From assembly GCF_000737325.1 (NCBI RefSeq), contig NZ_CP011125.1:4712001-4776000 (forward strand): a DNA stretch of 64,000 bases. Direction: 5' to 3'. The position numbers and the translations under genes are program-made. Every line of letters begins with the position of its first letter. Within the stretch, counting starts at the first letter, position 1. This DNA is from Sandaracinus amylolyticus (GTDB taxonomy: Bacteria > Myxococcota_A > Polyangia > Polyangiales > Sandaracinaceae). The notes beneath the pieces were generated by a model. It did no database searches, was not told where the DNA came from, and was given only the letters and a program-made list of their open reading frames with translations. Shown here in pieces: positions 49,239 through 58,273 of this stretch.

Positions 49239-50033
49239 TCACTCGTCCGCCGGGGTCGCCGGCTCGCCGGGCTCGGTCGGCTCGACCACCGGCGGCTCGC
49301 TGGGAGCGCCGGCGCCGCTCTCCTTCCCGCGCATGGCGCGGTAGTCGTCGATCGGAGCCACGGCCCGGCGGAACCTCTCGATCGACGCGGCGTCCTCCTC
49401 GTCGACCTTCGCCGCGAGCAGCCGCGTGTACGCGCCTACGGCGCGCGAGAACTTCGCCAGCGTCTCCTGCAGCGCCGTCGCGCTCGGCACGTCCGACGCG
49501 CGCGTGGCCTTCCCCACGCCGATCGCCTCTCCGATCGCCGCCGTGCCGGCCTTCACCGCCGCGAACACCGCCGCGCCGGCGAGCGCCTCCACCTCGTCCG
49601 CGGTCTCCTCGTCGCTCATGCGATCGAGGCGGCGCTGCCCCTCGAACCACGCAGCGTGCGCGTCGAGCCGGGAGAACGAGACGCCGTCGGCGAAGTACGC
49701 GGCCAGGACCGCGCGCGCGCGGGCGCCCTCGTCGCCGAACGCGTCGCCGAGGCGCGCCTTCGCATCGAGCACGCCGTGGAGCGCGGCCCAGTAGTTCATG
49801 AACGAGATCCGGATGGGCTGGAGGCGCGCGCTCGAGAAGCGATCGCGCTCGGCGAACACCGACTGCACGTCATCGCCGACCGCGACGACCACGCGGAGCG
49901 CCTTGCGCTCGTCCGGCGTGATGTCGTCCGGCGCGACGTTGAACAGCTGACGCGCGACCGGCTTCGCGTACTGCGCGCCGACGCGGAGGCCGTGATAAGC
50001 GCGGAAGTCGGGCGGATTCAGGATGATGGACAC
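49239..50033 (-). CDS. Hypothetical protein
   Basis: 264 residues from a GTG at 50033 with GGAGAAG 7 bases upstream. Longer frames upstream only read through the repeat array. The protein is mostly helical and Ala/Arg/Glu-rich, with a Pro/Glu-rich C-terminal tail (~235-264). Parts: DFRAYHGLRVGAQYAKPV, DERKALRVVVAVGDDVQ, RISFMNYWAALHGVLDAK. No signal peptide or family recognised. It is a single gene between a response regulator and the repeat region; function unknown. Confidence 0.65.
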   Translation of the reverse strand: MSIILNPPDFRAYHGLRVGAQYAKPVARQLFNVAPDDITPDERKALRVVVAVGDDVQSVFAERDRFSSARLQPIRISFMNYWAALHGVLDAKARLGDAFGDEGARARAVLAAYFADGVSFSRLDAHAAWFEGQRRLDRMSDEETADEVEALAGAAVFAAVKAGTAAIGEAIGVGKATRASDVPSATALQETLAKFSRAVGAYTRLLAAKVDEEDAASIERFRRAVAPIDDYRAMRGKESGAGAPSEPPVVEPTEPGEPATPADE

Positions 50034-50687
50034 GGGCGCTTCTCCTTCGCGAGCGCAGCCACCACGGCTGCGATGCTCACGAGGGGCTCCATCGGAGCGG
50101 CGGCGGACCCGTTGCGCAGAAAAGAGCATCCGCGGTCTGAATTCGAACCGCGGACGTTCTGCAGAAGGTCCGCCGTCTGAATTCGAACCGCGGACGTTCT
50201 GCAGAAGGTCCGCCGTCTGAATTCGAACCGCGGACGTTCTGCAGAAGGGTCCGCCGTCTGAATTCGAACCGCGCACGTTCTGCAGAAGGGTTCGCGGTCT
50301 GAGTTGGTTCGAACCGCGGGCGTCGTGCAGAAAAGTCGGCGGTGTGATTTCCAGCCGCGACCCTCCTGCAGAAGACCGACGGGTGGAATTCCTCCGCCGA
50401 CCCTCTGCGCGCTCAAGGCGTCCACCGCGCCGGCCATCTGCGCTCGCATGCTAGGCGCTCCGCACCACCGCGGCGGCTCGAGGCACGGAGCGGGCGCGGC
50501 GCGCCGTGTCGACCCGAGGGTGCATGATCGCGGCCCACACGCGCATGAGCGCACATCGGGATCGGGCGGCGCGCGACGCGCGCGGTGTGCCCGCTCGTCG
50601 CCTGGCCGCCCGCGACCGCACCGTGGTACACCGGCCGGCCGAACGTCGGCGGGTCGACCCGCAACAGTCGTGGATCGAGGAGATCGC
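50034..50687. other. Intergenic region with palindromic repeat array
   Basis: 654 bases between the divergent hypothetical and dehydratase genes. Bases 50116-50406 are a repeat array, listed separately. Bases 50407-50687 carry GC-rich sequence in which I see no gene or clear promoter; AGGAGA at 50679-50684 is the ribosome site for the GTG at 50688. Short open frames here translate Arg-rich sequence. Confidence 0.6.
50116..50406. repeat. Seven-unit tandem repeat of about 40 bp with palindromes
   Basis: Units begin at 50116, 50161, 50201, 50241, 50282, 50327 and 50368, so lengths are 45, 40, 40, 41, 45, 41 and 39. Units at 50161 and 50201 are identical. Each contains GCAGAAGGTCCGCCGTC, GAATTCGAACC and a junction TTCTGCAGAA, a perfect 10-bp palindrome. 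GTCCGC pairs with GCGGAC across the EcoRI-like GAATTC. Outer units are degenerate. The core GCAGAAGGGTCCGCCG resembles GCAGGAGGGTCGCCGCC of the array at 11061-11318, so the two may be one family. Confidence 0.88.
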
Positions 50688-51722
50688 GTGCCCGTTCCCG
50701 CGTATGTGAAAGACAAGACCGTCCTCGTCACCGGCGCCGCCGGGACCATCGGCTCGGCCCTCTGCGCCCGGCTCGCTCCTCACGCCAAGGCGGTGCGCGC
50801 CTTCGATCACGCGGAGAGCGAGCTCTTCTTCCTCCACCAGCGGCTGCACGGTCGCGGTCACGTCGCGCCGCAGCTCGGCGACATCCGCGACCTCGATCGG
50901 CTGCGCTTCGCGATGAGCGGCGTGGACGTGGTGTTCCACACCGCCGCGCTCAAGCACGTGGGCTTGGGCGAGTACAACCCGTTCGAGGTCGTGCAGTCGA
51001 ACCTCGTCGGGCTCGACAACGTGCTCCGCGCCGCCCTCGACGCGAACGTCGAGCGCGTGATCTTCACGTCGTCGGACAAGGCCGTGAACCCCACGAACGT
51101 GATGGGGGCCTCGAAGATGATGGGCGAGCGGCTCGTCACCGCCGCCAACCAGATCCGCGGCCCGCGCCGCACGCGCTTCGCGTCGGTGCGGTTCGGTAAC
51201 GTGATCGGGTCGCGCGGATCGGTCCTGCCGATCTTCGCGAGCCAGCTCCTCGGGCAGGAGCCGCTCACGCTCACCGACGACGCGATGACGCGCTACGTGA
51301 TGACGATCGAGGAAGCCGCGGAGCTCGTGCTCCAGGCGGGTGCGCGGATGAAGGGCGGCGAGGTCTTCGTCACCAAGATGCGCGCGCTGCGGATCGCGGA
51401 TCTCGCGCACGCGATGGCGGAGCTGCTCGCGGGCGGTCGCTGCGAGATCGTTCGCACCGGCGCGCGCACCGGCGAGAAGCTGTACGAAGAGCTCCTCTCC
51501 GCCGACGAGCGCCCGCGCGCCCTGGAGCTCGACGCGCTGCTCGTGATCCTGCCGCCGCCGGACACGCGCTACGTCGACCGCCCGGAGCTGAGCGACTTCC
51601 CCGACGGTCGTCCCGTCGATCGCGAGTGGCACTCGGGGAACGACCGGTTGATGACGCGCGACGACATCGTCGCGTACTTGCGCGAGACCCGAGTGCTCGA
51701 TCCGTTCGCGCCGAGGAGCTGA
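50688..51722 (+). CDS. Nucleotide-sugar 4,6-dehydratase, short CapD/WbpM-like
   Basis: 344 residues from a GTG at 50688 with AGGAGA upstream. Motifs: VLVTGAAGTIGSALCARL, TAALKHVGLGEYNPFE, SSDKAVNPTNVMGASKMMGE, RFGNVIGSRGSVLPIF. In the active site Met139 takes the place of the SDR Tyr (SDK...M-x3-K), as in WbpM/CapD-type C6 dehydratases; PseB-type has Tyr. It lacks the membrane domain of CapD. It dehydrates UDP-HexNAc to a 4-keto-6-deoxy sugar and probably supplies PseC. Whether it inverts C5 as PseB does cannot be told. Confidence 0.85.
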   Translation: MPVPAYVKDKTVLVTGAAGTIGSALCARLAPHAKAVRAFDHAESELFFLHQRLHGRGHVAPQLGDIRDLDRLRFAMSGVDVVFHTAALKHVGLGEYNPFEVVQSNLVGLDNVLRAALDANVERVIFTSSDKAVNPTNVMGASKMMGERLVTAANQIRGPRRTRFASVRFGNVIGSRGSVLPIFASQLLGQEPLTLTDDAMTRYVMTIEEAAELVLQAGARMKGGEVFVTKMRALRIADLAHAMAELLAGGRCEIVRTGARTGEKLYEELLSADERPRALELDALLVILPPPDTRYVDRPELSDFPDGRPVDREWHSGNDRLMTRDDIVAYLRETRVLDPFAPRS

Positions 51723-51723
51723 G

Positions 51724-52746
51724 ATGCGCTGTCTGATCACGGGAGGAGCGGGTTTCATCGGGCGCTGGGTGGTGCAGCGCCTGCTCGACGACGGGCACGA
51801 GGTGCTCGCGCTCGACGACCTGAGCAACGGCCGCCGCGAGAACTTGCGGGAGTTCGAGGGGCGCTCGGGATTCGCGGGTCTGGTCCACGGTGATCTCGCC
51901 GATCCCGAGACCCTGGCCCGGGTGTTCCAGCGCGGGCCGTGGGACCTCGTGCTGCACCTCGGCGCGTCGATCCACGTGCAGAAGTCGATCGACGACCCCT
52001 ACCCGACGTTCCGCAACGACGTCGAGGGGACGTTCCGCGTGCTCGAGGCGTGTCGCCGCGAGTACTTCGCGCGGAACGGGCTCGACGTCGATGCGCGACA
52101 GTTCGACTTCGATCGCGACGTGCCGCGCCTGCGTGATCGGCGTCCGCGCGTCGTCGTGATGTCGACGTGCATGGTGTACGCGACCTCGTCCATGCCCATC
52201 GTCGAGACGCATCCGTTCCGACCGGCGTCGCCGTACGCAGCGTCGAAGATCGCGTCGGATCACCTCGCGCTGTCGTACTTCCACGCGTACCGGCTGCCGG
52301 TCACCGTCGTCCGCCCGTTCAACACGTACGGACCGTTCCAGAAGAGCAACGGCGAGGGCGGCGTCGTGTCGATCTTCTTGCAGCGCGATCTCGCCGGGAA
52401 GCCGCTGCTCGTGAAGGGCACGGGCGAGCAGACGCGCGACCTCTTGTACGTCGAGGACTGTGCCGACTTCGTCGTGCGCGCCGCGACGAGCGACGCGGCC
52501 GAAGGCCAGGTGATCAACGCGGGCACGGGCCGCGACATCGCAGTCCGCGACCTCGCGGAGCTCTGCCGGACGGGCTCGAACGTCGTCGAGCGGGTGCCGC
52601 ACGATCACCCGCAAGCCGAGATCATGCGGCTCTGCACAGACGCGTCGAAGGCGAAGCAGCTTCTCGGATGGGAGCCGACGACGAGCCTCGAAGAGGGCCT
52701 GCGCCGCACGCGCGCGTGGCTCGACTCCAACCGCTGGGCGTGGTGA
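51724..52746 (+). CDS. NAD-dependent epimerase/dehydratase
   Basis: 340 residues, starting one base after the previous stop. Extended SDR: GGAGFIGRWVVQRL, MSTCMVYATSS, YAASKIASD (Tyr-x3-Lys), RPFNTYGPFQKSNGEGGV. It could be a dehydratase, epimerase or reductase on an NDP-sugar. Placed between the dehydratase and PseC, it may be an alternative PseB-like step or feed a second sugar. Specificity cannot be told from the sequence. Confidence 0.82.
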   Translation: MRCLITGGAGFIGRWVVQRLLDDGHEVLALDDLSNGRRENLREFEGRSGFAGLVHGDLADPETLARVFQRGPWDLVLHLGASIHVQKSIDDPYPTFRNDVEGTFRVLEACRREYFARNGLDVDARQFDFDRDVPRLRDRRPRVVVMSTCMVYATSSMPIVETHPFRPASPYAASKIASDHLALSYFHAYRLPVTVVRPFNTYGPFQKSNGEGGVVSIFLQRDLAGKPLLVKGTGEQTRDLLYVEDCADFVVRAATSDAAEGQVINAGTGRDIAVRDLAELCRTGSNVVERVPHDHPQAEIMRLCTDASKAKQLLGWEPTTSLEEGLRRTRAWLDSNRWAW

Positions 52747-52747
52747 C

Positions 52748-53953
52748 GTGAGCCAGCGGCTTCTTCCCTACGGTCGGCAGCTGATCGACGACGATGACGT
52801 CGCGGCAGTCGTCGAGACGCTTCGCGGCGATTGGCTCACGCAGGGACCGACCGTCGCTCGCTTCGAAGAGGCAGTCGCGGAGCTGGCGGGCGCGCGGTAC
52901 GCCGTCGCGGTCGCGTCGGGCACGGCGGCGCTCCACCTCGCATGTCTCGCCGCCGGCGTGCGGGCGGGCGTGGGCGGCGTGACGTCGGACATCACGTTCG
53001 TCGCCTCCGCGAACGCGATTCGGTACGCTGGCGGACCACCTCGCCTGGCCGATGTCGATCCCGACACCGCGCTCGTGCGAGTGGACTCGATGCGCGCCGC
53101 CGCGGACGACCTCGCGCGGGCGGGCCACCCCGCGCGCGTGCTGATCCCGGTGGATTTCTCGGGCACGGTCGCCGATCTGCCGGGGGTGCGAGCGCTCGCG
53201 GACGAGCTCGGCGCGATCGTGATCGAGGATGCCGCGCACTCGCTCGGCGCGAGCTACGAGCACGGAGGTCGCGTGCATCGCGCGGGCAGCGGATCGCACG
53301 CGCACATGGCGATCTTCTCGTTCCATCCCGTCAAGCACGTGACGACGTGCGAGGGTGGCGCGATCGTCACGAACGACGAGGGCGCGTACCGCGAGCTCCT
53401 CGAGCTGCGCACTCACGGGATCACGAAGGATCCTGCGCGCCTCACGCGCAACGAGGGGCCCTGGTACTACGAGCAGCGAACGCTCGGCTATCACTACCGC
53501 ATCACCGACGTCCAGTGCGCGCTCGGCCTCTCGCAGATGCGCAAGGCCGCGCGCTTCGTCGAGCGACGTCGGGAGCTCGCGGCGCGCTACGACAGGGCTC
53601 TCGCCCCGCTCGCGGATCGCATCGTGCCACTCCGCGTTCGCGCCGGGGCGACGTCGTCGTACCACCTGTACGTGGCACGGCTGGTCGCGCGAGACGGAGA
53701 GACGCTCGAGTCGGTCGCGGCACGCCGACTCGCGCTGTACAGCGCGCTGCGAGAGGCCGCGATCCTCCCGCAGGTCCACTACATCCCGGTCCACCGCCAA
53801 CCCGACTTCGTCGCGAACGGGCTCTCCGGCGGGTCGTTCGACGGGGCGGAGCGCTACTACGCCGGGTGCCTGAGCCTGCCGCTCTTTCCGGCGATGGAAG
53901 ACGCCGACGTCGATCGCGTCGCGGACGTGATCGCGGCCGCGCTCGCTCGATGA
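52748..53953 (+). CDS. pseC: UDP-4-amino-4,6-dideoxy-N-acetyl-beta-L-altrosamine transaminase PseC
   Basis: 401 residues from a GTG, one base after the previous stop. DegT/DnrJ fold: LPYGRQLIDDDDVAAVVETL, GDWLTQGP, ASGTAALHLA, DAAHSLG, and the PLP Lys in FHPVKHVTTCEGG. Typical of PseC in length and start. It transfers an amino group to the 4-keto sugar. The next gene (PseG-PseH) overlaps its stop by four bases (ATGA). Confidence 0.93.
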   Translation: MSQRLLPYGRQLIDDDDVAAVVETLRGDWLTQGPTVARFEEAVAELAGARYAVAVASGTAALHLACLAAGVRAGVGGVTSDITFVASANAIRYAGGPPRLADVDPDTALVRVDSMRAAADDLARAGHPARVLIPVDFSGTVADLPGVRALADELGAIVIEDAAHSLGASYEHGGRVHRAGSGSHAHMAIFSFHPVKHVTTCEGGAIVTNDEGAYRELLELRTHGITKDPARLTRNEGPWYYEQRTLGYHYRITDVQCALGLSQMRKAARFVERRRELAARYDRALAPLADRIVPLRVRAGATSSYHLYVARLVARDGETLESVAARRLALYSALREAAILPQVHYIPVHRQPDFVANGLSGGSFDGAERYYAGCLSLPLFPAMEDADVDRVADVIAAALAR

Positions 53954-55443
53954 CCGCGCCGGTGCTCGTCGTCCGCGCGGACGCCGGACCTCGGATTGGT
54001 GTGGGGCACGTGCTGCGCTCGCTCGCCCTCGCGCAGGCGTGGCAGGAGCGCGGCGGGCGCGTCGTGTTCTTGACGTCGTCGCCACCGCGCGTGGCGGAGC
54101 GCCTCGCGCGCGAGCACGTTCAGGTCATCGGGACTCGCGGCACCGGAGACGGTGACGAACTCAAGGAAACGATGCGCAATTTGGGCGAGATCGCCCCGCG
54201 GGCCGTGGTCGTCGACGGTTACCACATCGGCTCGCCGTATGCCGACGAGCTGGCGCGCGCAGGGCACCGCACGCTCGTGATCGACGACGACGGCTCTCGC
54301 GAGGCGATCGCCAGCGACGTGCTCAACCAGAACCTGCACGGACACGAATCGCTCTACCCGCGCGCGAGCGGCGCAGTGCTCGCGGGCGCGCGCTTCGCGA
54401 TGCTCCGCCGCGAGTTCCTCTCGTCGCCGCGCTCCGATCGAATCCACCCGGAGCGCGCGTCCCGCGCGCTGGTCACCTTCGGGGGCGCCGACCCCGCGCG
54501 TCTGACCACGCGCGCGATCGAGCTGCTGGCGAGCATCTCGCCCGATCTCACGATCACTGCGCTCGTCGGCGCGGCGAATCCCGACGCAACCCTGCTCGCC
54601 GCGCGCTCCACCACGGATCCCGGTGTCGAGACGCTGGTCGATCCTCCGGACGTTCCCGTGCGCCTCGCGCGGGCCGATCTCGCGATCGCCGCATCGGGAA
54701 GCACGACCTGGGAGCTCGCTTACCTCGGTACGCCGACAGCGCTCGTTTCGACGGCGCCGAACCAAGAGCCCGTGCTCCGGTCGGCCGCGCGCCTGGGAAT
54801 CGCACACGCGCTCGGATCCGCAGAGCAGTTCGGGTCCTCCGAGGTCCGTGCTGCCCTCGCGCACCTCGTCGCATCGCGCGCGGCACGAGTGGAGCTCGCG
54901 CAACGCGGCCAGGAACTGATCGACGGTGAAGGCGCCGCTCGCGTTGCGATGCACCTCGACGCGGGCGAGCTGCGGTTGCGAGCCGTGCGCGCCGAAGACG
55001 GTACGCCGCTCCACGCCTGGGCGAACGACCCGGGGACGCGCGGTGGCTCCTTCCAAAGCGCGCCGATTCCGCTCGACGATCACCTGCGCTGGTTCGCCAG
55101 CAAGCGTCGAAGCGCGGACGCATGGCTGTGGATCGCCGTCGACCGCGAGGAGCGGGACATCGGCCTGGTTCGATTCGACAGGTCCGAAGCCGACGTGGTC
55201 GATATCGGGATCACGATCGCGCCAGAGCATCGTGGCCGCGGGCTGGCCGCGCGCGTGATCGAGGCCGGCGTCGCGCGAGTCGCATGGCGCTCCGGAGCGC
55301 GCCGCGTACGCGCGTTCATTCGATGCGACAATCTACGTTCGCGAGCGGCGTTCGAGCGCGCAGGGTTCGCGTACGAGGCCGACACCGTCGTCGCGGGCGT
55401 ATCCGCTTGGCTCCTCGTTCGACCCCTGACCTCACCGACCTGA
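53950..55443 (+). CDS. pseG: PseG-PseH fusion: UDP-sugar hydrolase plus N-acetyltransferase
   Basis: 497 residues; PseG alone is ~280-340 and PseH ~170. Residues ~1-335 are PseG (GT-B-like UDP-2,4-diacetamido-2,4,6-trideoxy-L-altropyranose hydrolase): RADAGPRIGVGHVLRSLALA, VVDGYHIG, VTFGGADP, AASGSTTWELAYLGTP. Residues ~340-490 are a GNAT domain: LRLRAVRAEDGTPLHAW, EHRGRGLAARVIEAG (acetyl-CoA loop), RSRAAFERAGF, which would be PseH. Fused this way, steps 3 and 4 of the pathway sit on one chain. It starts inside the PseC stop. Confidence 0.9.
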   Translation: MTAPVLVVRADAGPRIGVGHVLRSLALAQAWQERGGRVVFLTSSPPRVAERLAREHVQVIGTRGTGDGDELKETMRNLGEIAPRAVVVDGYHIGSPYADELARAGHRTLVIDDDGSREAIASDVLNQNLHGHESLYPRASGAVLAGARFAMLRREFLSSPRSDRIHPERASRALVTFGGADPARLTTRAIELLASISPDLTITALVGAANPDATLLAARSTTDPGVETLVDPPDVPVRLARADLAIAASGSTTWELAYLGTPTALVSTAPNQEPVLRSAARLGIAHALGSAEQFGSSEVRAALAHLVASRAARVELAQRGQELIDGEGAARVAMHLDAGELRLRAVRAEDGTPLHAWANDPGTRGGSFQSAPIPLDDHLRWFASKRRSADAWLWIAVDREERDIGLVRFDRSEADVVDIGITIAPEHRGRGLAARVIEAGVARVAWRSGARRVRAFIRCDNLRSRAAFERAGFAYEADTVVAGVSAWLLVRPLTSPT

Positions 55444-55465
55444 CCCGACGCCCAGGAGATAACGC

Positions 55466-56512
55466 ATGCGAGCCGTTACGATCGCTGGTCGCCGCATCTC
55501 GACGCAGGACCCGCCCTACGTCGTCGCCGAGCTCTCTGCGAATCACAACGGCGATATCGGCCGCGCGTTCGAGATCATGCAGGCCGCGAAGGCGGCAGGC
55601 GCGGACGCTGTGAAGCTCCAGACGTATACGCCCGACACGATGACGATCGATGCGCCGCAGGAGGACTTCCAGATCCGCGGCGGCCTGTGGGACGGATATT
55701 CGCTTTACGATCTGTACGAGGAGGCACAAACGCCGTGGGAGTGGCACGCCGCGCTGTTCGCGAAAGCTCGTGAGCTCGGCCTCGCGGTGTTCAGCACTCC
55801 GTTCGACGAGACCGCAGTCGACCTGCTCGAGGAGCTCGGTGCGCCGGCGTACAAGATCGCGTCGTTCGAGGCGATCGACCTCGCGCTGATCGCGCGCTGC
55901 GCGCGCACGCGCAAGCCGATGATCATCTCGACCGGGATGGCGAACCTGGGCGAGATCCAGGAGGCTGTCGACACGGCGCGCAGCAACGGCGCGCGTGAGC
56001 TGATCGTCCTGCACTGCATCAGCGCGTATCCGGCGCCGGCGACCGACGCGAACCTGCGGACCATCCCGCACATGGCCGACGCATTCGACGTCGTCACCGG
56101 GCTCTCGGATCACACGCTGGGCACGACGGTCGCGGCAGCAGCGGTCGCGCTCGGCGCTGCGTTCATCGAGAAGCACGTCACCATGCGGCGATCCGATGGC
56201 GGCCCCGACTCTGCGTTCTCGCTCGAGCCCGCCGAGCTCGCCGAGCTCGTACGAGGCTGCCGCACCGCCTGGGAAGCAGTCGGGAACATCACGTATGCGC
56301 GTGAGGTGAGCGAGGAGAAGAACGTCGCGTTCCGTCGCTCGCTCTATGTCGTGAAGGACGTGCGCGCGGGAGAGGCGTTCACGAGCGAGAACGTCCGCGC
56401 GATCCGCCCTGGTTACGGGCTTCCGCCCAAGTACTTGCCCGAGGTGCTCGGGCGCACCGCGCGTCGAGACCTCCCGCGCGGCACGCGGCTTACGTGGGAC
56501 GCGTTGGAGTGA
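55466..56512 (+). CDS. pseI: Pseudaminic acid synthase PseI
   Basis: 348 residues; ATG at 55466 with AGGAGATA upstream. NeuB fold ~10-270: VVAELSANHNGD, QTYTPDTMTIDAPQEDFQIRGG (split: TYTPDTMT and DFQIRGGLW), FSTPFDETAVDLLEELGAP, ISTGMANLGEI, SDHTLGTTV, EKHVTM. C-terminal SAF domain ~290-348: RSLYVVKDVRAGEAFT. It condenses 6-deoxy-2,4-diacetamido altrose with phosphoenolpyruvate. The GGLW element is typical of PseI versus NeuB. Confidence 0.95.
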   Translation: MRAVTIAGRRISTQDPPYVVAELSANHNGDIGRAFEIMQAAKAAGADAVKLQTYTPDTMTIDAPQEDFQIRGGLWDGYSLYDLYEEAQTPWEWHAALFAKARELGLAVFSTPFDETAVDLLEELGAPAYKIASFEAIDLALIARCARTRKPMIISTGMANLGEIQEAVDTARSNGARELIVLHCISAYPAPATDANLRTIPHMADAFDVVTGLSDHTLGTTVAAAAVALGAAFIEKHVTMRRSDGGPDSAFSLEPAELAELVRGCRTAWEAVGNITYAREVSEEKNVAFRRSLYVVKDVRAGEAFTSENVRAIRPGYGLPPKYLPEVLGRTARRDLPRGTRLTWDALE

Positions 56513-57384
56513 GCGTGTCCGATCGGATCGCCAAGCTCGCGCTCGGCACGGTGCAGTTCGGGCTCGGCTACGGCATCGCGAACCAGCGAGGCCAGGTCCT
56601 CCCGCACGAAGTTCGCGAGATCCTCGCGCGCGCCCACGACGCGGGCGTGCGCACGCTCGACACGGCCATCGCTTATGGCGACAGCGAGCGCGTGCTCGGC
56701 GAGAGCATGCCGCCCGAGCATGCATTCCGCGTCGTCACGAAGCTTCCGGCGAACACGCGGGCTGACGAGGTCGATGCGCGCCTCTCGGAGTCGTTCGCAA
56801 GGCTCCGCGTCACCCCGTATGCCGTGCTTCTCCACGACGTGGCGACGTTCCGACGAGACCCCGCCGTCTTCCAGGCGCTCGCAGAGCATCGCGCGCGAGG
56901 AGCAACGGCTCGCATCGGCGTCTCGTTCTACCGGCCCCAGGATCTCGAGGACGTGCTGCGGTCGAGCGTGCCGATCGATCTCGTGCAGATCCCCTTCAGC
57001 GTCGTCGATCGTCGGTTCGAGCCCTTGCTCCGGGAGCTGCGCGCGCGCGGCGTCGAGGTCCACGCACGATCCGTGTTCCTCCAGGGCTTGTTGACGCTGC
57101 CGGCAGAGCGGGTCCCGTCGCGACTGGAAGCGATCCTACCGACGCTGCGAGCGCTCGGGAGGATCGCCGCCGACCTCGAGGCGACGCCGATCGAGATCGC
57201 GCTGACGTTCGTGCTGTCACACCGCGGCATCGATGCCGCGGTCGTGGGTGTGGACGGAGTGGATCACCTTTGCGAGCACCTTCGGACCGCCGACCGGTCG
57301 TTCGAGGCAGGCGCGGTGGAGGACGCGACACGCGGGCTCGCCCTCGACGACGAACGAATCCTGCTGCCGACGAACTGGAGCTGA
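56509..57384 (+). CDS. Aldo/keto reductase in the nonulosonate cluster
   Basis: 291 residues from a GTG overlapping the PseI stop; a GTG two codons later is also possible. AKR fold: LALGTVQFGLGYGIAN, TLDTAIAYGDSERVLGE (catalytic Asp/Tyr), VTKLPA (Lys), LLHDVATF (His). It lacks the usual TIM-barrel C-terminal extension. Such genes recur beside pseudaminate- and legionaminate-type loci and may reduce a keto sugar. Target unknown. Confidence 0.85.
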   Translation: MSVSDRIAKLALGTVQFGLGYGIANQRGQVLPHEVREILARAHDAGVRTLDTAIAYGDSERVLGESMPPEHAFRVVTKLPANTRADEVDARLSESFARLRVTPYAVLLHDVATFRRDPAVFQALAEHRARGATARIGVSFYRPQDLEDVLRSSVPIDLVQIPFSVVDRRFEPLLRELRARGVEVHARSVFLQGLLTLPAERVPSRLEAILPTLRALGRIAADLEATPIEIALTFVLSHRGIDAAVVGVDGVDHLCEHLRTADRSFEAGAVEDATRGLALDDERILLPTNWS

Positions 57385-57385
57385 C

Positions 57386-58273
57386 GTGACGCTTCGACTC
57401 GGGATCCTCGGGCTCTCGGACGGCAACGGTCACCCGTATTCTTGGTCGGCGATCTTCAATGGCTACGACGCCGAGCACATGGCGGAGTGTCCGTTCCCCG
57501 CCATTCCGGCGTACCTGCGGCTCCGGAGATTCCCGGAGGAGTCTCTCGGGGCGCTCGCGCGCGTGACGCATGTATGGGCGCAGGAGCGCGCGATTGCGGA
57601 GCACGTCGCGCGCGCCTCGCGCATCGCGCGGGTCGTGGACCGTCCGGAGCTGATGTTGGGCGAGATCGACGCCGTGCTGCTCGCGCGCGATGACGCTGCG
57701 CAACACGCGAGCCTCGCGCGACCGTTCCTCGATGCAGGGCTGCCCGTCTACGTCGACAAACCGATCGCGCTCACCGAGCGCGACCTCGACGCGCTGCTCG
57801 CGATGCAGCGCTACGACGGTCAGATCTACTCGTGCTCGGCCCTGCGCTACGCGTCGGAGCTCCGCTGGGACCCGGCAAAGGTCGGCGAGCCGCGCCTCGT
57901 GCACGCGGTGATCCCGAAGTACTGGGACACCTACGCGGTGCACGGGATCGAGACCGTCGTCGCCCAGCTCTCCGACGTCTCGTGGGCGGACGCGCGAGCG
58001 AGCCGCCTTCGACGTGGTCCGCTCGACCATCTCGACGTGGCGCTTCCCGACGGGCTCGACGTGCGCTTCACGACGACGTCGTCGCTGCCTTCGGCGATCC
58101 GCATTCACGTGCTCGGGAGCGCCGGCGATGCGTCGCTCGTGTTCTCCGACTCGTTCACCGCGTTCCGCGAAGCGCTCCGAGTGTTCGTGACCTCGATCGC
58201 CGAGCGCAGCGTTCCGATCGCGCGCGACGAGACACGAGCGATCGTACGGCTGATCGAAGCGGGGCGACGATGA
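57386..58273 (+). CDS. Gfo/Idh/MocA family oxidoreductase (first copy)
   Basis: 295 residues from a GTG at 57386. Dinucleotide start LGILGLSDGNGHPYSW is atypical (longer loop), followed by DAVLLARDDAAQHASLARPFL and the EKP-like VYVDKPIAL. The catalytic Lys motif EKP is here DKP. The C-terminal beta domain is short. It oxidises or reduces a sugar with NAD(P). It overlaps the second copy by four bases (ATGA). Confidence 0.8.
   Translation: MTLRLGILGLSDGNGHPYSWSAIFNGYDAEHMAECPFPAIPAYLRLRRFPEESLGALARVTHVWAQERAIAEHVARASRIARVVDRPELMLGEIDAVLLARDDAAQHASLARPFLDAGLPVYVDKPIALTERDLDALLAMQRYDGQIYSCSALRYASELRWDPAKVGEPRLVHAVIPKYWDTYAVHGIETVVAQLSDVSWADARASRLRRGPLDHLDVALPDGLDVRFTTTSSLPSAIRIHVLGSAGDASLVFSDSFTAFREALRVFVTSIAERSVPIARDETRAIVRLIEAGRR

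Noticed and set aside
50116-50406. tRNA-like T-loop (GGTTCGAACC) in the repeat array
   Set aside because: Only one unit has it and no cloverleaf or CCA end can be drawn around it.
50407-50709. Small open frame with Arg-rich translation before the dehydratase
   Set aside because: No ribosome site, overlaps the dehydratase start, and composition is random GC-rich.
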